Of a DNA stretch of 47,531 nucleotides, positions 1-7,555 are shown piece after piece. The DNA comes from an uncultured Clostridia bacterium (GTDB lineage: Bacteria > Bacillota > Clostridia > Christensenellales > CAG-138): the NCBI GenBank assembly GCA_947306125.1, contig CAMZFO010000001.1, positions 67,153 to 114,683 on the forward strand, given 5' to 3'. The notes under the pieces were generated by a model. The model made no database searches. It saw only the letters and a program-made list of their open reading frames with translations, and was not told the DNA's origin. Both the position numbers and the translations under genes were made by a program. How positions within the stretch are numbered: the stretch's first letter is position 1; every line of letters starts with the position of its first letter.

Positions 1-22
1 ATTCACGAAGGGAGGTGTTCCG

Positions 23-580
23 ATGGGCGAAAAGGAGCTGCTCGAACTTTTCCTTGCGCGCAGGGAATCCGCGCTCGAGCAATGCAGAGAGCGATACGGC
101 GCCAACTGCCGCGCTCTTGCGGCGAGGATACTCGGCTCGCCCCAGGACGCGGAGGAAGCGGAAAACGACGCGTATCTTGCCGCGTGGAACAGCATCCCTC
201 CGAACAGGCCCTCGAGCATCGAAGCCTATCTTTACGCGCTGACACGAAGGATCTCGATCGACATGCTCCGCCGCAGGACGAGACTTAAGCGCGGAGGCGG
301 GCAAAGAGCTGCGGCCTTGGACGAGCTTTCCGAATGCGTCCCCTCCCCCGCGACCGCGGAATCCCGCTTTGAGAACAGGCTCCTGACGGAGGCTCTGAAC
401 CGCTTTCTGGACGGACTGCCGGAGAGGACGAGGCTCATATTCCTAAAGCGATATTGGTGGCTGTGCACGGCCAAGGATATCGCGAGGGAGCTGGGCATGA
501 AGGAGAGCGCGGTGAGGATGCAGCTTAAGAGGACGAGAGAAAAGCTCAGGGACTATCTTGAAAAGGAGTTATTGCTATGA
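23..580 (+). CDS. RNA polymerase sigma-70 family (ECF-type) factor
   Basis: Region 2-like 'GSPQDAEEAENDAYLAAWNSIPP..LYALTRRISIDMLRRR' and region 4-like 'LPERTRLIFLKRYWWLCTAKDIARELGMKESAVRMQLKRTREKLR'. Stop overlaps the next start. Confidence 0.9.
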   Translation: MGEKELLELFLARRESALEQCRERYGANCRALAARILGSPQDAEEAENDAYLAAWNSIPPNRPSSIEAYLYALTRRISIDMLRRRTRLKRGGGQRAAALDELSECVPSPATAESRFENRLLTEALNRFLDGLPERTRLIFLKRYWWLCTAKDIARELGMKESAVRMQLKRTREKLRDYLEKELLL

Positions 581-2133
581 ACGAATACGATATCGAGAAC
601 GCTATAAACGGCATATCCGAGGAGCATATACTGGCCTCCGCCCCGAAAAAGCGCCCGGCGAGGACGTGGAAGGTATTGGCCTCTGCGGCGGCCGCGGCGG
701 CGGTCATAATGGGAGCCGTCTGGGCGATAGGGGCGATAAAGGGCGGTGAAAGGCCCCATACCGAGGCGCAGGCGACCCAGCCCGCGGTGCAGGAAGGTAC
801 CGAGCTGCCCGAAAAGACCGAGCAAGCCTCGCCCGCACCGACGCTCTTCCTGCCCACCGAGGACCCGAACGTTACTCCCCTGCCTGCAAAGGAGCTGACC
901 GAAACCGGCGAAAAGCTGCAGGCTTCGGCGCTTTCAATGGCGATGCTGCCGCAGCTGCCCGAGGAGGGCACCGCCGAGTACGGCGCCTATATAGCGGAAC
1001 TGAGGCGCACCAAGTACGGGCGCGGAGCGCAGCTCGGCGGCTTTTACGCAAGGACCATAAACGAATTCTTGGGCGGGAGCAAGGAGAACTCCGCATATTC
1101 CCCGTTCAGCGTTTACACGGCGCTCGCCATGCTCGCGGAGACCACCGCGGGCAATACGCGGCAGCAGATACTCGACCTTCTGGACGTGCCGGATATCGAG
1201 ACTCTGCGGCTGATAACGGCGGGGCTCGTCGACTCCAACTACCGCGACGGCGAGAAGGAGAAGATACTTTCCGCCGCATCGTTCTGGATGAACGACCTCT
1301 TCCCCGCCTCCGTGTATCACGGGGATACGCTTGATAACCTTGTAAAATACTACCGCGCCTCCTCATTTATAGGGACCATGGGCAGCCCGGAATACGACGC
1401 GCTGATGCAGGCCTGGATCAATGAGAATACGAACGACCTCCTGAAGGATCAGGTCGGCAAGATCACATCCGATCCCTCGACTCTGCTGCGCCTTATCACC
1501 ACGCTCTATTTCAAGGCGGGCTGGTCGAACGGAAAGCAGTTGACGCAGGAGATGGTATTCCACGGTGCAAACGGGGATACCTCGGTCGATTTCCTTGACG
1601 GTCAGGGGCTCGATTATTACGAAGGCGAGGGCTATACCATGGCCTCCAAGGGGCTCGTCGGCGGTAACAAGATGTGGTTCATACTCCCCGACGAGGGCGT
1701 TTCGATCGATTCGCTGCTCGAGAGCGGCGAGGCGCTCGAGGTGATCTTCACCGGGAACCGCGGCGCGGGCTTCGAAGGGGATTACAAGGTGCACCTGCAG
1801 GCTCCGCTCTTCGATTCCGAATCGAAGATCAACCTGATAGACGGGCTCGTGCGCCTCGGCGTGACCGACTGCTTCGATCCCTATGCCTCGGATTTTTCCC
1901 CGCTCACCGACCTTGATCAGATCTTCGTCGGCAAGGCGGATCACGGCGTCCGCATAATAATGGACGAGGAGGGCGTCGAAGCGGCGGCCTACACACTGAT
2001 AGACGTGGTTTTCGGCGCCGCTCCGATCCAGAAGAGGATCATCGAGTTCACAGCCGACAGGCCGTTCATATATCTCATTATGAGCGACGATAATACGCCC
2101 CTCTTTGCGGGCACGCTTTACAACGCCGATTAA
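577..2133 (+). CDS. Membrane-anchored serpin (serine protease inhibitor) in the anti-sigma position
   Basis: Short N-terminal cytosolic segment, one TM (VLASAAAAAAVIMGAVWAIGAI), linker, then a serpin fold: 'NSAYSPFSVYTALAMLAETTAGNTRQQIL', RCL hinge 'DEEGVEAAA', C-terminal 'FTADRPFIYLIMSDDNTPLFAGTLYNAD'. Confidence 0.9.
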   Translation: MNEYDIENAINGISEEHILASAPKKRPARTWKVLASAAAAAAVIMGAVWAIGAIKGGERPHTEAQATQPAVQEGTELPEKTEQASPAPTLFLPTEDPNVTPLPAKELTETGEKLQASALSMAMLPQLPEEGTAEYGAYIAELRRTKYGRGAQLGGFYARTINEFLGGSKENSAYSPFSVYTALAMLAETTAGNTRQQILDLLDVPDIETLRLITAGLVDSNYRDGEKEKILSAASFWMNDLFPASVYHGDTLDNLVKYYRASSFIGTMGSPEYDALMQAWINENTNDLLKDQVGKITSDPSTLLRLITTLYFKAGWSNGKQLTQEMVFHGANGDTSVDFLDGQGLDYYEGEGYTMASKGLVGGNKMWFILPDEGVSIDSLLESGEALEVIFTGNRGAGFEGDYKVHLQAPLFDSESKINLIDGLVRLGVTDCFDPYASDFSPLTDLDQIFVGKADHGVRIIMDEEGVEAAAYTLIDVVFGAAPIQKRIIEFTADRPFIYLIMSDDNTPLFAGTLYNAD

Positions 2134-2150
2134 GCGGGCTTTCCCGCCCG

Positions 2151-2183
2151 TCCCGCGTCTTTTTCAGGCGCGGGATATTTTTA
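2151..2183 (+). terminator. Rho-independent terminator after the serpin gene
   Basis: TCCCGCG-tctttttcagg-CGCGGGA followed by tattttta. Confidence 0.7.
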
Positions 2184-2261
2184 TCATATTCACTGTTTAT
2201 TTCCATTGCGATATTTGTTATAATATACCTATACGCATCACGAAAGGAGCCGGGGCGGGAT

Positions 2262-2966
2262 ATGCTGCCCGCCTGCTGTAATATGGAGCAGGAAAAGGAT
2301 AAGAAGGGAAAAAAGAAAAAGCTCGACCTGAAAAAGGCCGGCAAGACCGCGGCAAACACCGCCGCCGGCGCGGCGATAGCGGGCTCGCTGTTTTTGGGGA
2401 GTCTCTTTTCCTCCCCTGCGGATCTGTTAAAGGACGGGGAGGTCGTCAATCCCCCCGCGATAGTGCAGATGGCGGAGCCTGCCGCAGATCAGGCGGACGA
2501 GCTGACGGTATTCTCGGAGGACGTTTTCGAAAAGCGCACCTGGAAGGACAAGCTCCGGGACGCCATAAGGCGTCTGCCGACTGTCGTGAAAGCCCTGCTG
2601 CTGCTTCCCATGTGGGCTATTGGCTACGGCGTGATATGGGGAGTTTCGGCGCTCGCCGGTCTCATAAGCCTGCCTGTAATAGGGCCCATAATCAAATTCA
2701 TTATCGGCGCGGCGGCCGTATTCGGACTGCTGCTGCTCGCGCTGAAGCTCATCTTCCCCAAGGCGCCGCTTAAAAAGCTGCTCGCCAAGCGGAACCTTTT
2801 GACGCTGCTCGTGACCTCGGGCGTGATCGCCCTTGCCGGGGCTCTGGGAGGAGTCTTCTGGAAGGGCAGCCCCCACGTCACCGCCATAATCGACGTTTCC
2901 GCCGCGGCCGTATGCCTGCTGGTATTCCTGTTCTCGCTCCGCGGGAGCAGCAGAAAGGCCGCCTGA
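2262..2966 (+). CDS. Hypothetical multi-TM membrane protein
   Basis: Lys-rich N terminus, several hydrophobic segments; AGGAG upstream. Alternative ATG at 2283. Confidence 0.65.
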   Translation: MLPACCNMEQEKDKKGKKKKLDLKKAGKTAANTAAGAAIAGSLFLGSLFSSPADLLKDGEVVNPPAIVQMAEPAADQADELTVFSEDVFEKRTWKDKLRDAIRRLPTVVKALLLLPMWAIGYGVIWGVSALAGLISLPVIGPIIKFIIGAAAVFGLLLLALKLIFPKAPLKKLLAKRNLLTLLVTSGVIALAGALGGVFWKGSPHVTAIIDVSAAAVCLLVFLFSLRGSSRKAA

Positions 2967-3006
2967 TAAAGCGCAGTACGCGCGCATTGCTGCCGTTTGG
3001 GAGCCC

Positions 3007-3531
3007 ATGAAAAACATCGAAGCCATACTGACCGCCTATATGGAGAATACCGAAGTCCTCATCGCAACTGCGAGGACGATAGTTTCCTCCGTCTCCGAAG
3101 CGGAGGATATAGTGCAGAACACGCTTCTGAAATTCATACGTGATCCCGAAAAATGCCCGCGTCTTATGGACCCCCTGCCCTATCTGCGCACCTGCGTGCG
3201 CAACGAGGCGCTGAACTATCTGCGCGGCCTTCCTCCGGAGCAGCCCGCGCCCGCGTGCGTGCTCGAGGAAAACGTCGAAACGCGCGAGGAGGGCTATTCC
3301 GTGATAGAGGACCTTATGTGGGCAAACTCTCACGCGGAGCATCTTTCGCCCAAGCTGCGCGACGCCTTCATCCGCTACGCGATAGACGGATGGCCCATAG
3401 CGGAGCTCGCAGAGGAGCTCGGGATGAAGCGCAGCACGCTCACCAAGCGTTTCAGGGCGATAATGGACGAAATGAAGAAGGACGTTTTGAATTCTCCGAC
3501 CAATAAACAGACGGGAGGTCCGGACAAATGA
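3007..3531 (+). CDS. RNA polymerase sigma-70 family (ECF-type) factor
   Basis: 'SEAEDIVQNTLLKFIRDPEKC..YLRTCVRNEALNYLRGL' and C-terminal HTH 'WPIAELAEELGMKRSTLTKRFRAIMDEMKK'. Confidence 0.85.
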   Translation: MKNIEAILTAYMENTEVLIATARTIVSSVSEAEDIVQNTLLKFIRDPEKCPRLMDPLPYLRTCVRNEALNYLRGLPPEQPAPACVLEENVETREEGYSVIEDLMWANSHAEHLSPKLRDAFIRYAIDGWPIAELAEELGMKRSTLTKRFRAIMDEMKKDVLNSPTNKQTGGPDK

Positions 3532-4394
3532 AAAGCATCCCCGGCAGCATCAGATCAAAGTTAAAAAAGCACCCGGAGCTTTTGGAGCCCGAAATGAAGC
3601 TTTCTCAGAAGGAGGCGGAAAGGCTCATAAAGGCCGAGGAGCCGCGCACATTCGAGGAGATGGTCACGGTATTGAAGTCGCGGGAGGAGCTTCCCGCCGA
3701 GGCTTGGATACCCGCCGACAGGGTCATAGAGCACAAAAAGCTCAAAGAAAAAAAGCGGCAGCAGTTTGCCGCCGCTTTGAAGGCTTCGCTGGCAGCGGCG
3801 GCGCTCGTGATCGCCGTGCTGTCCGCCCTCCGTTTCCTGCCCGAAGCGGGCTCGGTCCGTGCCAACGACGTCCATCATATTGCCGAGGTCAAGAACGGCT
3901 GGTTCACCGTTCGTGATTACGCTTCGCTGTTCGGCGTACCCGAAGGGCGCGACCTTACCGATGGCAGGGTACCCGAAACCGATGAATACGAGTCTCTTCA
4001 TTACACCGATCCGTTTGCGGTCGCCGAGCGCATCGGCAAAAATATCGCTTATATCGACGATGAAAACTACCGCATCGTTGATATCGAGCTGAACGACGAG
4101 CCCTCTTGGCTATGCGTTACCACGACCTACGAGGATAAAAACGGACGGGAGCTCCTTTTGAATCAGGAATGGAGTATTTGTATCTGCCTTGGCATACCCA
4201 TGTCCGACAACGTCCGCGTAAGGACAAAGCCCGTGGGGCAGTATCAGTACTATTTCGCCCGCTATGGTGGGCTGTCAAGAGGGGTGCTCATAGACGATGA
4301 GGCCGAAATCACCGTCACGATCGACTACATCGGAAGATACGTTGGCATGAACAAACTTTTAAGCCTCCTCTCTTGGACGGACGGTCAGATGTGA
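3528..4394 (+). CDS. Putative anti-sigma factor / single-TM protein
   Basis: ATGA overlap with the upstream sigma gene; cytosolic N terminus (~90 aa), one TM (AALKASLAAAALVIAVLSALRFL), extracellular domain of unknown family. Confidence 0.6.
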   Translation: MKSIPGSIRSKLKKHPELLEPEMKLSQKEAERLIKAEEPRTFEEMVTVLKSREELPAEAWIPADRVIEHKKLKEKKRQQFAAALKASLAAAALVIAVLSALRFLPEAGSVRANDVHHIAEVKNGWFTVRDYASLFGVPEGRDLTDGRVPETDEYESLHYTDPFAVAERIGKNIAYIDDENYRIVDIELNDEPSWLCVTTTYEDKNGRELLLNQEWSICICLGIPMSDNVRVRTKPVGQYQYYFARYGGLSRGVLIDDEAEITVTIDYIGRYVGMNKLLSLLSWTDGQM

Positions 4395-4777
4395 ATGTCG
4401 ATGACCTGTGAGTTATAATAGGTCGAGTTCCACGCCTGCACCACGAGCTTATAGTCGCCTGCCGAGAGATCGTAAAGCTTGGTGACGGTCACTACCCGCC
4501 CGTACCCCGTGTTCTCCTCGCTGCCGCACTGATGATAGATATTGTCCATCACCCTTTTGTGCAGCGTGATCTTGACGGTCGCCGTATCCTCATTCGGGAA
4601 TACCGCCCGTCCCATCCCCCTATACCGGTTGCCCGAAACGAGATTCAGGCTGCCGGTAAGCATCGGGTATACGGATCTTTCCTCCTGCGGCGGCGCTTCC
4701 TGCGCGAACGCGAAGCAGGGCACGCAGACGAGCAGGGCAAGGAAGAGCGCGGCAAGTCGTTTCAGTAGTTTTTTCAT
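4385..4777 (-). CDS. Small secreted protein of unknown function
   Basis: Start trimmed to MKKLLKRLAALFLALLVCVPCFAFAQ (signal peptide), preceded by a GGAG-like RBS. Confidence 0.6.
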   Translation of the reverse strand: MKKLLKRLAALFLALLVCVPCFAFAQEAPPQEERSVYPMLTGSLNLVSGNRYRGMGRAVFPNEDTATVKITLHKRVMDNIYHQCGSEENTGYGRVVTVTKLYDLSAGDYKLVVQAWNSTYYNSQVIDIHI

Positions 4778-4925
4778 AGTCTTTCTCCTTTGAATTATTA
4801 GGAGCGCTCCGCATTCAGCCGAAATGCTCCCGATATAAAGGTATTCGCGGGAAGACAAGCCTATTCATAAAAAGAATGCCGCTTTTCAGGCGCTTTTGCC
4901 GGAGAGCGCGAACGGAGGTAATTTC

Positions 4926-5591
4926 ATGCAGTGGTACATGATAGCTCTTATAGCCATAGCGGGGCTCGCGGCGCTGAGCATAGTCGCGGCTGTCGTCAAA
5001 TGGCTCGCCAGGATCGGCAGAAAGGCCGAGGGGCTGATAGACCAGATAAACCTTGCTCAGGTCAGGGCGGAGACCACGCCCAAGTCCCTCGCCGGTATGG
5101 AGTCGATACTCCTTCCGCAGATAATGAAGGACTTCCCCGAATACAACAGCGCCGTGGTTTACGACAGGGTAAGGTCCGACGCGAGGCTCTTTTACGAGAG
5201 CGCGATCGAGGGCAGGCCGCTTTATAAGGACGGGATATCCGCGGCGTTGAGGGAGCGCATGACCTTCCCCGGCGACGTTGCGGGCGGTATAGGCATACAC
5301 CGCGTTTCGCTTTCGGATTACGACCGCCGCTCCCGCGATAAATTCATCACCTATCAGGCGGCGGCAAAATACGAGGACGCCAAGGGCACGACTCATCAGA
5401 CGAGGCTGCACTTAAAATACATCGCCGCCTACGACGACGATTTCGCCAACGAGATACGCGTCATAAAATGCCCCAACTGCGGCGCTCCCGTGCCGACCTC
5501 GGGCGAGAAGGTCTGCCGCTACTGCGGTGCGGCTTTGAGGACCGCTCCCGGGCTCTGCTGGGTGCTGACAGACATAAAAGAGGACCGCTGA
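4926..5591 (+). CDS. Membrane-anchored protein with C-terminal zinc ribbon (possibly Tim44-like)
   Basis: ATG after ggaggtaattt; N-terminal TM; C-terminal CPNCGAPVPTSGEKVCRYCGAAL. Confidence 0.65.
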   Translation: MQWYMIALIAIAGLAALSIVAAVVKWLARIGRKAEGLIDQINLAQVRAETTPKSLAGMESILLPQIMKDFPEYNSAVVYDRVRSDARLFYESAIEGRPLYKDGISAALRERMTFPGDVAGGIGIHRVSLSDYDRRSRDKFITYQAAAKYEDAKGTTHQTRLHLKYIAAYDDDFANEIRVIKCPNCGAPVPTSGEKVCRYCGAALRTAPGLCWVLTDIKEDR

Positions 5592-5612
5592 TATTTCTCC
5601 CAAACAGAAAGG

Positions 5613-5641
5613 TTGCACTCAAGCGGTAAAAGTAGTATAAT
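5613..5641 (+). promoter_or_regulatory. Sigma-A-type promoter for the moxR operon
   Basis: TTGCAC-N17-TATAAT, 31 bp upstream of ATG 5673. Confidence 0.55.
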
Positions 5642-5672
5642 GATAGAACCTCAAATCAGATCGGAGAGAAAA

Positions 5673-6602
5673 ATGGTAAATCAGGAAGTCATCCTTAACG
5701 AATTGAAGAAGGCCGTGGTCGGCAAGGACGAAGTGCTCGAGATGGCGCTCATCGCTTTCCTTGCGCGCGGGCACATACTCATAGAGGACATTCCCGGCGT
5801 CGGCAAGACCACCATGGCGCTCGCAATGAGCAAGGCTCTGGGTCTCGTTTACCGCCGCATCCAGTTCACGCCGGACGTTCTCCCCTCGGATATCGTCGGA
5901 TTCTCGCTCCCCGATAAGGCGACCGGCGAAATGATCTACAAGCCCGGCGCGATATTCTGCAATCTCTTCCTTGCGGACGAGCTGAACCGCGCCACGAGCC
6001 GCACCCAGTCGGCTCTGCTGGAGGCCATGGAGGAGGGCAGGGTCACGGTCGACGGCGTAACGCATCCCGTTCCCGATCCCTTCATAGTCATTGCGACTCA
6101 GAACCCCGCGGGCTCCAGCGGCACTCAGCTCCTGCCCGAATCCCAGCTCGACCGCTTCATGGTCAGGCTTTCGCTGGGCTATCCCGATCCCGCCTATGAG
6201 CTCGATCTGCTGCAGCGTAAGCAGACGGGAAACCCGCTGGACAGGATAGTGCGCGTTGCGGACAGCGAGGAGCTTGCCGCGATCCGCGCGGAAGCGGACA
6301 AGGTATACGTGGACAAGAAGATACTGGATTACGTCATAAGGCTTTCCAACGCCTCGCGCAATCACCCCTCGCTGCTGCACGGCGCGAGTCCCCGCGCATC
6401 CATCGCCGTAATATCCATGGCGAAGGCGAGGGCATGGGTCAGGGGCAGGGATTACGTGCTCCCCGAGGACGTCAAGGCCATTTACCCCGCCACCATCACC
6501 CATCGCTATCTGCTCACCGCCGAGGCGAAGGCTTCCGGCACTTCCGCGGCCGCCGTGCTCGATAAGATACTCTCCTCCACGCCCTCGCCGGCGGTAAGGT
6601 AA
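5673..6602 (+). CDS. MoxR family AAA ATPase
   Basis: Walker A 'EDIPGVGKTTMA', Walker B 'LFLADELNRA', 'QSALLEAMEEGRVTVDG', 'FIVIATQNP'. Start trimmed to MVNQEVIL. Confidence 0.92.
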   Translation: MVNQEVILNELKKAVVGKDEVLEMALIAFLARGHILIEDIPGVGKTTMALAMSKALGLVYRRIQFTPDVLPSDIVGFSLPDKATGEMIYKPGAIFCNLFLADELNRATSRTQSALLEAMEEGRVTVDGVTHPVPDPFIVIATQNPAGSSGTQLLPESQLDRFMVRLSLGYPDPAYELDLLQRKQTGNPLDRIVRVADSEELAAIRAEADKVYVDKKILDYVIRLSNASRNHPSLLHGASPRASIAVISMAKARAWVRGRDYVLPEDVKAIYPATITHRYLLTAEAKASGTSAAAVLDKILSSTPSPAVR

Positions 6603-7555
6603 TGACCGGGAGGCGGATAACCTACATAGCTCTGCTCGTCGTGGCAGTCGTGCTTCACCTTGCATACGGTCAATACGCGACCCATTACATGGTGATCTTT
6701 TTGCTGTGCATTCCGGTGCTCTCGCTGCTGCTGAGCCTGCCCGCCGCCATCTCCGCGCGCACTAAGCTTTACGGCGGAGACGTCGTCCGCCGCGGCAGGA
6801 AAAGCCGCGTTCGTCTGACCGCGGGCTGCGGCAGGTTTTTCCCGCCCGAGATCTGGAACGTCACGGTGGAGGCGCAGAACCTCTTCACGGGCAGCACCGT
6901 CACCCGGAGGAATATCCGCCTTGACGACGAGGATAACCGCACCATGGTCTTCTCCCCCGACACCTCGCAGATAGGCGTCGTGCGCTTCAGGATAAAGAGG
7001 GCTTATATCACCGACCGTCTGGGGCTCATACCCATCCCCGTCAAAAAGGGCGGCACGGCCTCCACGCTCGTGCTCCCGGACACGGAGATGCCCGTGCCGG
7101 AGCCCGCGCTCATTGACCGCTCGGTGGGCATACTCAAGCCTAAGCTCGGCGGTTTTTCAGAGGAGCATGAGCTCCGCCCCTACCGCGAGGGCGACCCCTT
7201 GAATCTCATCCATTGGAAGCTTTCCGGCAAATTCGACGAATACATAATCCGCGAGCCGCAGGAGGTCACGAGGACGGAGATACTGCTCGTGGCCGATCTG
7301 CCCCCGCTTTACGAGGACCACCGGAGCGTGCTCGAGCAGCTCTGCTATCTTAACGATCAGCTCATCTCGCAGCAGATACCCTATACGCTGCAGTACGGGC
7401 GTGAATCGCTCTATATCGATTCCGTGAACGCTTTCGGCGAGTTCATGGGCCGCATACTCTCCGCGCCCATGCGCGTTGAAAAGGCGGCCATGCCCGACGT
7501 GGGCAGCAACACGCTCGTATACCGCATAAAGCCCGGAAAGGGGGAGCGCAAATGA
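6602..7555 (+). CDS. DUF58 domain-containing protein
   Basis: Two N-terminal TMs and the characteristic 'LRPYREGDPLNLIHWKLSGKFDEYIIREPQE'; overlaps moxR stop. Confidence 0.88.
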   Translation: MTGRRITYIALLVVAVVLHLAYGQYATHYMVIFLLCIPVLSLLLSLPAAISARTKLYGGDVVRRGRKSRVRLTAGCGRFFPPEIWNVTVEAQNLFTGSTVTRRNIRLDDEDNRTMVFSPDTSQIGVVRFRIKRAYITDRLGLIPIPVKKGGTASTLVLPDTEMPVPEPALIDRSVGILKPKLGGFSEEHELRPYREGDPLNLIHWKLSGKFDEYIIREPQEVTRTEILLVADLPPLYEDHRSVLEQLCYLNDQLISQQIPYTLQYGRESLYIDSVNAFGEFMGRILSAPMRVEKAAMPDVGSNTLVYRIKPGKGERK

